From positions 28,419,341 through 28,483,340 of the forward strand of contig NC_092575.1 of the NCBI RefSeq assembly GCF_037975245.1: a stretch of DNA of 64,000 nt, in the 5' to 3' direction. This DNA is from Apostichopus japonicus (taxonomy: Eukaryota; Echinodermata; Holothuroidea; Aspidochirotida; Stichopodidae). Below are positions 36,151 through 48,200 of this stretch, piece by piece. The notes below the pieces were generated by a model, which was not told the origin of the DNA, did not search any database, and saw nothing but the letters and a program-made list of their open reading frames with translations. The position numbers and the translations under genes are program-made. The number at the start of each line of letters is the position of its first letter. Position 1 is the stretch's first letter.

Positions 36151-36664
36151 GTAACAAACAGCAATAACAACAAACAAACACACAACCATGATGCTTTAAA
36201 TATTCATCCCAGGATACTTGTATTATCACACTCTTATGTTATTTCAAATAGCGCTTAACGCTGTGGAAATTAGTAGCGCAAGTGCAGGAGTTGATTAAGC
36301 AGTCTAGTTTTAGAATCATCAAACAAGTCCGCCCCTTTTATTACTCATTCTTCGGATGAAAAACTTTTATTTTAAGTTTTGAGTATTTTGAGTATTTAGT
36401 ATTTTTATCGTTTATATAACGATCTTTCCAAGGATCATTCTTATTGCATGCAGTCAATGGTTATTCAATGGACGCGTATATTATCAATTAGCCGTATTCG
36501 CAATTTCACACTGAACTTAGTAACGGTTGTCCAATCTCCGGTTAATTTGTTCGCCGAATATATGCTCAACTAATGTTTTCGGGTCAAATTGGTTAGTTAC
36601 TTTTTTCTGAATCATGTTTTCCGACTACTGCACCATTGATTATTACACCTCCATGTGTCTCCGT

Positions 36665-37970
36665 CACTTCAGCAGTCAGTCTTTGATCAGAGAGTCTCAA
36701 TATGGCTTTTGTCAAAAAAGGTCTTGTCTCACTAATATCCTTGAGTTTATGGAAGATGTAACAAGCTCACTAAATAGGCAGAGGTCTGTAGATGTTGTGT
36801 TCCTGGATTTCCAGAAGGCCTTTGATAAAGTTCCCCACCAGCGTCTTTTACTTAGGCTGAAGAGCATGGGTGTCATAGGGAATTTACTGTCTTGGATCGG
36901 GAATTGGCTTGGTAATAGGGAACAGAGGGTGGTAATTAATGGCTGTGCTTCTTCTTGGCAGAACGTTACTAGTGGGGTTCCACAAGGGTCTGTATTAGGT
37001 CCCCTGTTGTTTGTTGCCTATATAAATGACATCGACGGAGATATTTTGTGTACAGCTAAGAAGTTTGCTGATGACACCAAATTGTATTCTGAGGTCTCTT
37101 CCAAAAGCGATTCTGAGAAATTTCAAACGGATTTAGATATGATTTTTTCCTGGTCTCAGGGGTGGCAAATGCTTTTTAATATTGATAAATGTAAGGTAAT
37201 GCACATTGGTAGTAGTAACCAAAAGTTTACATACAATCTAAATGGTGTGGAGTTACAGGAGGTCTCTGTTGAAAGAGACCTAGGTATCTACATTGACTCG
37301 TCTCTGCAACCTTCCAAACATTGTCTTGAAGCTGCTAAAAGAGGTAATAGGGTTTAGGTATGATCAAGAGGAACTTCAGTTTTCTGAAAGAGGACATCGT
37401 AGTTAGGCTTTATAAGCAGTTGGTTAGGCCTCATCTGGAGTATGCTGTGCAGGCTTGGAACCCTTATTTTGCTAAGGATAAGGAAGTACTTGAAAAGGTC
37501 CAGAGGAGGGCTACTAGGATGATTAGTTCCTTAAAGAGGGTTCCTTATTATAGGCGGTTACAACTGTTGAATCTCACCACACTGGAGCTTAGGAGGTTAC
37601 GTGGGGACTTGATCCAGGTTTTCAAGATTGTGTATGGTTTCGACAATTTATCTTTTACCGACTTTTTCATGTTTGCAAACAGTAGTTGTACTAGAGGTCA
37701 TTGTCTTACACTTCAAAAGTCGCATAGTAGGATTAATATTCGGCATAACTTTTTTTTCTAATAGGGTTGTGAATGAGTGGAATGGTTTGCCTGAGAAAGT
37801 TGTACTTGCAAGTAGTGTCAATGGGTTTAAGCATGCTTTGGACAAGCACTTTAAGCATTGTAATCGGGTCTGAGTGTTTGTGTCTTCAGTTTTTCCCTCT
37901 CTTTATAGGGTCCTTGTTGGGGACTTAAGTGTCCCTCCTGATCCTTTTTTCTACTAAACTAAACTAAACT
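36665..37970 (+). pseudogene. 5'-truncated, frameshifted LINE reverse transcriptase (CR1/L2-like)
   Basis: Encodes RT motifs in order: SQYGFCQKRSC (finger), VFLDFQKAFDKVPH with the first catalytic Asp, SGVPQGSVLGPLLF, and FADDTKLY (the YADD box as FADD), then a CR1-style C-terminal region (LVRPHLEYAVQAWNPY, KVQRRATRMI, NEWNGLPEKVV). The endonuclease domain and N-terminal RT are missing. A one-base loss near 37356 and an extra T in a T run near 37757 break the frame, so it is dead. Stop at 37871. The 3' end has a short ACTAAACTAAACTAAACT tail (37953-37970), as in LINEs with microsatellite-like tails. Confidence 0.9.
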
Positions 37971-40028
37971 ATACCCCTCCCCAAGCTTCTAAAACGGTAA
38001 GACGTCTCTGTTGTTGTACGTACCATACTAAAAAAAAAAAAAAAATCTCTAACTGGTCCTCTGGGGGGGGGGGGGGGTCACTAGATCATCAAATCGAACG
38101 ACGTGGTTGAGGTGTCATCCAGAAAATTATACCAGGGAGTTTTGATTCTCCAACACCTCTTCTACTCGATTGTATATGTGTTTTGTCGTATAATGTCCAG
38201 ACGTGCCTCACAAAGTAAGTAGAAAACCTCGCAACATTCGTACGATCTAACCAATAATATACCTAGCCATTTATGTGTATCTTCGCTATATGTTACAGGT
38301 GTAAATCAAAACTACAGTATGGAATATTGCCTTGAAAGGTAATGAGGGCGGAATTGAAGAACTAAGCATGTATAGACTCCGGATGTGTGCCCTGATTAAT
38401 TCACTTTGGCTTCGGCTTTGAGTACGTTTTCTGTATGCTTCCGTGTTGGACGAATCTAACCGTAATAGTAATTATAGACTTCGCGAACCGTGTTACGGTC
38501 ATTTCCGACTTTGCAAGCCGCTGCAAACATGCTAACGGAATTATTGTTGCAGATTCGCATGTGTCAAGTCAGAACGATGTGACGATTAGTATAGACAAGC
38601 GACAAATGTTTTGAATGTTGAACCATAGTCATACGAAAGCATGTTGTGCATCTTTTGAACTGCAGGCTTACTACCAAATCAGCAGTTTCAATTACCACAA
38701 CTAAGAAAAGGATATAGCTGTTTGAGGCTGTGACAGTACCTACGGAAAAAGTATCACAATTATATGTTACACATATAACAATGCGCAAGCGGCCTTGAAG
38801 CATGGGTTACGTAGTTGTTAAATGTATTTGAATTGAGATGAAAACAAAGTGACACTTTGTCGTTTAAATCCAGTGGACACTTGGCTTATGATTCCAAAAT
38901 TGCAGCTGGCCTCCTTAAACAGTTAAAATGATACACACCGATTTACAAACCGAACAATTCCAAATAACTGCAGTTAGGGCTAAAAAACAACAACATATTT
39001 TCCACCACTAGTTTTCGATTTGCTGAAGTGGATGACTCAGTTTCCTATGTAATTAATTACGTGACGAAAGTTTATAGCTAATGAGTTTCTATGAATCTCA
39101 TACAGAAACAAGAATGACATTGAAGAAATATAGCCCCAGTATAACAACTATCAGCAGTTTATCCCATTATACACCACCTACCAGTTCAGATAGGATTGTT
39201 ATAACCTACTAGAACTAATGTAATAGTGCTTAAGTGACAAGAAACTGAAATTTGAGGTTCGGGGGGGGGGGTGGGGTTTCAACTCGTCAAAATGCCAAAC
39301 ACCTGAAAATTACCGACTTGTACTCTTCCAAATCTGGAAAAAAAACTATAGTCATCAAATCGTCAATATTTAGCCTAGATATTCTTCATTTTGGCGAATT
39401 CATGCATCTTGACAAATCGTCTATTTTCAGAGTTTTGTCACTTTGCCGCAGTTACAGTATTAACGATCTTAATTTAATAAGCCGATGCCTATTTCCTACA
39501 TTCCATCGGCATTTCAAATCATATTTTTCATGATATATATGTTGGGTTTTGTCTTCATTCACACAAAATTGACCATATCTTAAAGATGACACGTATAGAC
39601 AACAGCTTCAAACTTTGAATTGTAAAATATGATTTATTTTTTTCTCAATCGAGTACAAATGCAGATGAAATTATATTGCAAATATTATACAGCAGAGATA
39701 TGCAGAACATGATTTAAGACTTTCAAAGAAAAACTTGATTAAGAGCTGCACGAAAACTACAGTGAGGTCACTCAAATTATTACACTTACAGAGGATTAAT
39801 GCAAGGAGGATACCCTGTTACGATAATCAGAGTTGAGTGAAATTTAACAACTCTGCGAGATAGGCATGTTTGGACCCGCAAACCAAGTAAACTCATAAAT
39901 AAATGTGGAACTAGGTCAAGTCCAACTGAAACCTTAATATCTCTTTAACTTATCTGTGCATAAAAATCACTGAGCTATTAAGCGACCCAAATAACTTATA
40001 GCCAGATGCGTGTCTAAGAAACTCAAGC
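37971..40028. other. Gene-free stretch
   Basis: Contains poly-A and poly-G runs near 38031-38080 and a G run near 39259. No supported exon, RNA gene or tandem array. Confidence 0.5.
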
Positions 40029-40394
40029 TTAAAAGGTGTGAAGACTCGCACAAAAAGAAACATCTACTGCCGGTAATCTGACCTAGTTTCGAATGAGGTG
40101 TAACAGAAGTGTTGGACGTACACCACCATCGATCCCAGAAAAAACACACACAGCTTGCTGCCGTTGGTAATTAGACACTAGTGTACAGTCAGTACATACA
40201 GCTGCAGTCAATACCCAAAGCACAGTGTACAGACAATTACAGCGATGGACATCTCTGGTCCAGTTATCATTATCCCTTTTCATTACTGTCTGTATTTTGT
40301 AGCCACAAGAAAAAAACTTCACTTGCAAGCAACGGAAAGTTAACTTTTTAAAGATGGCGGCACGCTGTTTAGGGCGAGTCTTCAATGCATTTAA
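40029..40394 (+). mobile_element. TTAA-flanked MITE, copy 1
   Basis: Bounded by TTAA at both ends, with inverted termini: left AAGGTGTGAAGACTCGC, right GCGAGTCTTCAATGCAT. Interior about 330 bp, shared with 59530-59894 and, inverted and truncated, 53940-54173. TTAA targets are used by piggyBac- and Kolobok-type transposons; the superfamily is not determined. The minus-strand open frame of about 100 codons also exists in the 59.5-kb copy but shows no domain. Confidence 0.8.
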
Positions 40395-41480
40395 TAAGCA
40401 ATTTCCAAATTACTCCACCACAGATCCTAACAGCATCCTTGCTATATAGATTCAGGTTTCAAAGGCATCAATTTGGGCACCACAATGGCATCTTTCGAGC
40501 TAAACAAACCCTCACAATATCCCTTACATTCTTACACAACAAGGTGCGATGTTTAGTGATGGAAAAGTTAACTAAAGCCAGATGGACCTGAATGATCCAC
40601 AATGATTAATACAGATTTGAAATATGATACATCAAGCTAATGCACACTCATTCAAGGTTTCCTTATGGCAAATGTATATAAATTTCTAAAACTCCAACAT
40701 GAAAGACTCAATACATACTACTGTACGAAGTCACAAAGTAATTCTACTTCCAACAAGGCTGATTTTCTAACATTATAGTAGGTGTAGGAATGAAATTACT
40801 AATGGGTAGAGAACACTATTATTAAATTAATAATTATTTTAATAAGATGCTTTTCTGTGAGAATACATTGTATGTAAATCCACTGACCAGTTGTGGATAA
40901 AGACAATGTCAGATATTTGAATATATTTATATAAATGTAACAATTCTTTCTTAATTTAGAACACTTTAACTCTCATCTTACAAAAGTGCAGTAGAATAGG
41001 TAAAGGTTCAGAATTCTAAGATCTTAAATCACAATGCCTAAAACAATTTGAAATTTGAAATTATTCTAATATTACTGCTGTGTATTGAGTTTGTGTAGCT
41101 TACAACTATTATAAAATTAATGCTGTGTATGGTGTTAATTGTGTACAGAGCTTACAACTATACTAAAATTATCTTGGTCAGCTTAAGTACAAAAGGTTTC
41201 CCTTTGAGAGTTAAATTACTGTAAAAGACAAAAACACTTGCACTATCTAATCAGTCAGTTTATAGGCCAGGGTGAACATTTAAGGACAGATATTTAAATA
41301 ACATTAAATGATTAACATAAAGTTGTCTCAATGCTGAGCAAAGCACATAGTTTCTAATTCACAACAAATATTCAAAATACACATCAAAATGTTAAAATTG
41401 AAAGGAATTATAAGAAAGATAACACAAAATTTACAATTCAGCTGTTTCTACCTATTCATGGGTTGGATTCACTGAAAGAT
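40395..41480. other. Gene-free AT-rich stretch
   Basis: No supported coding or RNA feature; low complexity and AT-rich. Confidence 0.5.
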
Positions 41481-41483
41481 TGA

Positions 41484-42005
41484 ATGACACTAACTTAATG
41501 TTGGACTTCTTGATAACAAACCTAACATAAGAAAATATGTTTGACTTCTGTTGATCTGATATAACCTTAAAACTCCACTAAGAATAATGTGCTTGACCTC
41601 TGTTGATCTGATATAACCTTTGAACTCAACTAAGAATAATATGTTTGAACTCTGTTGATCTGATATAACCTTTGAACTCAACCAAGAATAATATGTTTGA
41701 CCTCTGTTGATCTGATATAACCTTTGAACTCAACTAAGAATACTGTGCTTGACCTTTGTTGATCTGATATAACCTTTGACCTCAAGTAAGAATATTATGT
41801 TTGACCTTTGTTGATCTGATATAACCTTTGAACTCAACCAAGAATAATATGTTTGACCTCTGTTGATCTGATATAACCTTTGAACTCAACTAAGAATACT
41901 GTGCTTGACCTTTGTTGATCTGATATAACCTTTGACCTCAAGTAAGAATATTATGTTTGACCTTTGTTGATCTGATATAACCTTTGAACTCCACTAAGAG
42001 CAATG
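41484..42005. repeat. Minisatellite, 52-bp unit, ~9-10 copies
   Basis: The unit contains AAGAATAATATGTTTGACCT, CTGTTGATCTGATATAACCT and TTGAACTCAAC. Matching points at 41581 and 41633 give 52 bp. Most units carry TTGACCT motifs, the reverse of the AGGTCA nuclear-receptor half-site, but this may be coincidence. Confidence 0.95.
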
Positions 42006-42417
42006 TTTGACCTCTTTGTACTCATGAAAGACATGCATATGATCTTTTCCCCTTTGGTCCACAATGCATATCACATAGATGAACAAAGGTCTACTAGCAT
42101 ACCTTGCATGTATAAAGAATAGGACGGTTTGTGATATTGCACTTCACATGTAGGATTACTAACTGTACCAGCTGCATTCAAATCAAAACATTGCACAAAT
42201 GGGAAGTTAAATATAGCTATGAAATTACTCATATTTGTTTACATTAATGTGATTAGTACTGTTACTCACATCACCCTTAAAGCTACCTAACATGATAAAT
42301 CCTAGTGGCTGCTGACAATTTAACATTATTTCAACCCTCATCAAAACAAATCTAGAAAAAAAATCTATACTGACACCAACCGTGCCAAACGATTGCTTTG
42401 AAAATATTTTGGGCAAA

Positions 42418-42423
42418 TTTATT
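42418..42423 (-). terminator. Candidate polyadenylation signal of the TIR-HEAT gene
   Basis: AATAAA on the minus strand directly beyond the distal edge of the 12-unit terminal-exon array. If used, the whole array would lie in the transcribed 3' region. Confidence 0.3.
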
Positions 42424-42436
42424 TAATACTCTGATA

Positions 42437-44461
42437 TTTGATATTGAAAACTGTGGCATACTAACTATAACATATTATTTTGACACTAAATTAGCCAGTA
42501 ATGACCACATGCTGTAATTAGTACTAGTTGTATCATCCAATCAGTGTCTCCTGATCATGCTACTCTTCAGTTTTTCTTCTTCCTTATCCAAGAGTTGAGT
42601 AACCCTGATGTTGAAAACTGTGGCATACTAACTATAACATATAAATTTGACACTTAATTAGCCAGTAATGATCACATCCACATGCTGTAATTAGTACTAG
42701 TTGTATCATCCAATCAGTGTCTCCTAATCATGCTACTCTTCAGTTTTTCTTCTTCCTTATCCAAGAGTTGAGTAACCCTGATGTTGAAAACTGTGGCATA
42801 CTAACTATAACATATAAATTTGACACTTAATTAGCCAGTAATGACCACATCCACATGCTGTAATTAGTACTAGTTGTATCATCCAATCAGTGTCTCCTAA
42901 TCATGCTACTCTTCAGTTTTTCTTCTTCCTTATCCAAGAGTTGAGTAACCCTGATGTTGAAAACTGTGACATACTAACTGTAACATATTGATTTGACACT
43001 AAATTAGCCAGTAATGACCACATGCTGTAATTAGTACTAGTTGTATCATCCAATCAGTGTCTCCTGATCATGCTACTCATCAGTTTTTCTTCTTCCTTAT
43101 CCAAGAGTTGAGTAACCCTGATGTTGAAAACTGTGGCATACTAACTGTAACATATTGATTTGACACTAAATTAGCCAGTAATGACCACATACTGTAGTAA
43201 GTACTTGTTGTATCATGATCCAATCAGTGTCTCCTGATCATGCTACTCTTCAGTTTTTCTACCTCCTCATCCAAGAGTTGAGTAACCCTGATGTTGAAAA
43301 CTGTGGCATACTAACTGTAACATATTGATTTGACACTAAATTAGCCAGTAATGACCACATACTGTAGTAAGTACTTGTTGTATCATGATCCAATCAGTGT
43401 CTCCTGATCATGCTACTCTTCAGTTTTTCTACTTCCTTATCCAAGAGTTGAGTAACCCTGATGTTGAAACTGTGGCATACTAACTGTAACATATTAATTT
43501 GACACTAAATTAGCCAGTAATGACCACATACTGTAGTAAGTACTTGTTGTATCATCCAATCAGTGTCTCCTAATCATGCTACTCTGCAGTTTTTCTTCTT
43601 CCTTATCCAAGAGTTGAGTAACCCTGATGTTGAAACTGTGGCATACTAACTGTAACATATTGATTTGACACTAAATTAGCCAGTAATGACCACATGCTGT
43701 AATTAGTACTAGTTGTATCATCCAATCAGTGTCTCCTGATCATGCTACTCATCAGTTTTTCTTCTGCCTTATCCAAGAGTTGAGTAACCCTGATGTTGAA
43801 AACTGTGGCATACTAACTGTAACATATTGATTTGACACTAAATTAGCCAGTAATGACCACATACTGTAGTAAGTACTTGTTGTATCATGATCCAATCAGT
43901 GTCTCCTGATCATGCTACTCTTCAGTTTTTCTTCTTCCTTATCCAAGAGTTGAGTAACCCTGATGTTGAAACTGTGGCATACTAACTGTAACATATTAAT
44001 TTGACACTAAATTAGCCAGTAATGACCACATACTGTAGTAAGTACTTGTTGTATCATCCAATCAGTGTCTCCTAATCATGCTACTCTTCAGTTTTTCTAC
44101 TTCCTTATCCAAGAGTTGAGTAACCCTGATGTTGAAACTGTGGCATACTAGCTATAACATATTAATTTGACACTAAATTAGCTAGTAATGACCACATACT
44201 GTAGTAAGTACTTGTTGTATCATGATCCAATCAGTGTCTCCTGATCATGCTACTCTTCAGTTTTTCTACCTCCTCATCCAAGAGTTGAGTAACCCTGATG
44301 TTGAAAACTGTGGCATACTAACTATAACATATTAATTTGACACTAAATTAGCTAGTAATGACCACATACTGTAGTAAGTACTTGTTGTATCATCCAATCA
44401 GTGTCTCCTGATCATGCTACTCTTCAGTTTTTCTACCTCCTCATCCAAGAGTTGAGTAACC
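42437..44461 (-). repeat. Tandem array of ~12 units (167-173 bp) derived from the terminal exon and 3' UTR of the TIR-HEAT gene
   Basis: The unit boundary CCCTGATG recurs at about 167-173-bp steps from 42603 to 44460. The unit nearest the gene is the real end of its last exon. Each other unit keeps, on the minus strand, a CAG followed by the same 64-nt coding tail and stop, varying in sequence (LLDKEEEKL, LLDKEVEKL, LLDEEVEKL) but, where I checked, not in length. Indels (for example CATCC versus CATGATCC) lie just beyond the stop. See findings. Confidence 0.9.
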
Positions 44462-45259
44462 CTGATGGATTCCTTGGCCAGTGGACTGTCCATTATCCTC
44501 AAGGCTGTCAGGGCCGCATTCCTCACGTTTGAGATGATATCATTTCTCCTGCAGGGAAACAAAACGTTTGTCATTCAGGGTAAAATAACTGATCCACCAA
44601 CACAAACATAACCCTGTGCCCTCTTGGTAAGATAACTGTCTAGTCAATTGTTTAGGCTCGGTATACACATGATTTAGTGTTCATTACTTCCATCTTCTGC
44701 CTTTAAATTAAAAGCATTTTGCCACGATTATGGAGTATGACAAAGGAGTGCACCATCCTACCTACCAGATGTCCACCAGCAATGGGATTGCTTGAGAAGA
44801 TTTCAGGTGACCCAAAGACAAACAGGATGCCTCTCTCACCATTCTGTCATCATCTTTTAATTTAGCCATTAGGGTTTTGATCACCCTCTGGTTTGTTGTA
44901 CCTAAAAAAAAAAAAAAAAAAAAATATGGGAGAAAGAGCAGGAATTAGTTTTATGTGTTGGTTCTCCCTTTGTAGAAATGTCAAGAATGTTATATTGATT
45001 GACTATTTGGACTTCAGAACATTGTTAACAGCAATCTATGTTTCATTTCATGAGCACAATTTGCATATATGCATTATTACCTACAAGGATCCAGTACTGT
45101 ATACAACTTGAGGATAGAATGATAACTACAGCCCATGAATCAAGTTTGATATTTTACCTGTTTTTCCAATCGCAATGGCTGCCACAGTCCTGATGTTGGC
45201 ATCTTTATCTGTTAAGAGGCTTTTCAAAACACCAACTACAGATGCAGTCTGAAATTGAC
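44398..45259 (-). CDS. HEAT-repeat exons (5-7)
   Basis: Exons 45259-45158, 44901-44766 and 44548-44398. Each encodes about one short HEAT repeat with the D-x-x-V/I-R-x-x-A/E pattern, roughly one repeat per exon. The basic tail MIRRH precedes TGA. Confidence 0.85.
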
Positions 45260-48200
45260 CTGAAGATAAGATAAGAGACAACATACCAATTTGAATTGTT
45301 ATATTTGGAGAAAGGGTTAATCGGAGAGGTGGTTAGAGTTCTCTTAAGCTTACTGGGAAATGGAACAGAAACTGATATGTATGCAAGATGAATATTGAAT
45401 GAACAAAACTAACAAATATGGTTATCATATTAGTGTCAATGTAGATGTATTTTATATTTAGTGTTCACCGTACTTGTTCTGCTACTTTTGTACACATTGT
45501 GCAAAATTTGGACATAGCAAGAGTGACCAAAGAATTATTGGCTAAATGAAACCTAATGCAACTGCTGGTATCATTCAAATTACACATTTTGTTTCTGTTT
45601 TGTATGGCAGGCATAAAACTTTGCTAATGGTTGATAAATTGATACTGGAATCTACTATACAATTATTTATCTTATTTGTAAATGCATGATTACTTGGTAC
45701 GTGCTGTACATAATTGCTTCTTCTTCCACTTTCTTTGGAATGATGCATAGTACAACTGATACTCTGTGAAGTCACATTTTGGCTATCTTGTTTCGTAAGT
45801 CCCTAGTATATAAACATTTTTAGCAGAAATAAACGTTTGGAGCCTGAACCAGATTTGCAAGGCTTGATTGTGGGTGGTCATAGTTTCATTTAGTTTACTG
45901 TGGGTATTGCTCAATAAGTTGATGCTCCCATAAGGATAGGTTTGATCATGGCCTATTAATATTATTACAAATTTATTATAATATTAACAGGTGGAAGCCA
46001 TACATTTGTGATAACTAACTAATTTTATATGATTAAGTAAGCCTGTAGGCTTTAACTATAGTTTGATTGGTGTGTTTGTTAAAGTTGAATTTGCTATCAA
46101 TAATAACTCCAAGAACAGCAGCTTCAGGGATGGAAAAAGGTTCTCATAAAGTATAATTTGATAATTATCAGTATTCCTGACGCTGAAGACGAGTCGATAA
46201 AAATCATCAGTAATGTCAAGGCTTTACTAAAGAAGGTTTAGAACAGATCCTTACTGAGTTCCAGCACTGAATGTAAAAGGATCAGATGTCTGACATTGAA
46301 GCTTATCTTCAATTTGCAATCTTTCAGGTAAGAGGATAGCAGTAATATGTAATTGACTTCATGAGAGTTAAGTAGTGATGTTAAATGTGCCTGATGAATG
46401 ACGACTGCACAAAGTCATTGCCAATAAAAAGAAACAAATTGTTAGGCACTTCATTTTTCAAACAATAGAATGAGTAATTCAAAGGAAATCTTGTCCCAGC
46501 AATGAATTCCATACTCTTAACATGAGTTATAGATTATTCATATATGCTGTTTTGAAACTTATATGACATATTTTTGAGAACCAGAGATTTCAGTCTTAAG
46601 AAAAGCTTACCTAGGTTGTTTATGGCAATAAGTCTAACTGTGCTGTCCATGTGGAATATTTCTTTCATAGCAATCTTTCCTCTGGCATAGTCCATGACTT
46701 GATGGTAGAACCTATCACAATCTCCTTCCAATTTGGCACCGCCGCCACAAAACGACACATACAAACGCTTGGGAAATGTCTTCTTCAGTGATAAGATTTC
46801 TCCATAGATCAAATTAATAATCCAGGATACTTTATCTTCTGGCATTTGCATCAAAATCCTCTCCTTGTAGCTACTCAAAAAGGCAGCTCGAAATTCAGTC
46901 CAGGGAATTTCAGTTTTGTCTTTGAAGTTCTTTTCCCAGAAATCTGGAATTCCTTTCTTCTTTTCTTTCATCATCGACAGCCTTACTCTCTCTCTCCATC
47001 TGTTGCAGGTCATAGGATCTGCAGCACCTGACGATTCCAGCTCTCGCATCATGCTGGAAGGTACTTCAACCATGGATGACCTTGGTGATCTGGAATCTGT
47101 TACATCGTGGGATAGCACCTTGAAAATGGATTTCACCAGCACAGGTAAGAACTCCTCACTGTAAGCACCATTTTGATCCACTTGAAAGAAACTCCAGTTG
47201 AGTTTTGCCACGATAAGTTTCCTACAATGAATCAGTGTGATAACAATGAAAATATGAAGTTTAGGTGGCCAAAAAAAAAAAATTAATGGGAACCTTATTT
47301 CCCATTCCCCCAAAATTTAGGTAATAGATCAAGCAGCCTTTACAACATGAATGATAAACTCTTTATAACTTAAGCACCTGCTTGTGCTACTAACACTGTC
47401 ATACTATGCATCATTTGAGTTATCACACAGCTATGACATCATATTCACAAATTTCCTTGTAGATAATACTTACCATTAACTCTGTTAACAACAGTAAGTA
47501 GATGGTAGGATGATCAATAGAGGAATTACCCATAAGACATGACTTACATCAATAGCTATGGCCAGCAAAAGTCCTAAGGTCATTTGCTTCATTAAATACA
47601 AACTGAAATTTATCTGGACATCTAGTTGCCAACTCAATGAGATATATATAAATTAACATAGAAAGTGAAGGATGGGATAACTCATTCTATTGCAATCTTT
47701 TGGGCACATTCATGAACTTTCTGCACAACTGCTATATGATTGGAATCTGTACATGACGGGCTACCATTACACAGTTAAAGTAACATCAACAAGCAAGGAT
47801 GGAACACTTAGCAAACAGACTTGTGTTCAGAGAGCACAGATGATCACAGAAGACACCTTCTGGTTTAAGAAATGCAGTGGATGGTTCCACTATTGTTGCC
47901 AACATGATCTCTACTTTCTGAAGTTGCTGAAGGTTAATATGGATTACCAGCATACATCTACTTCAGCCAGATGACTAGTGTCAGTGTTACACACCTTTAA
48001 AGTCTAATGAAGGCTAGCAGATATGTATTGTACAAGTAAGTGAACAATGGAAAACTTACTGGGAAATAATATACAATGGAAAAGAGCAAGGACATTTATG
48101 GTTAGAAATAGGAATCGAACCAGCGACCTCTAGATGACCTCTAGATGACAAGCCCAGGACTCTACCAACTGAGTTATCTAACCCTATAGTTGGTGGTGAT

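Noticed and set aside
36614-36664. ATG at 36614 as the true start of the reverse transcriptase
   Set aside because: The first residues do not match the RT finger region; similarity begins only around 36665, so the ATG is in flanking DNA of a 5'-truncated copy.
40083-40385. Minus-strand 100-codon frame as a gene
   Set aside because: It lies wholly in a TTAA-flanked MITE; the similar frame at 59655-59945 is in another copy of the same repeat.
48095-48195. Functional tRNA gene on the minus strand
   Set aside because: The duplicated GATGACCTCTA segment between anticodon and T arms breaks the fold; a SINE head or pseudogene is more likely.
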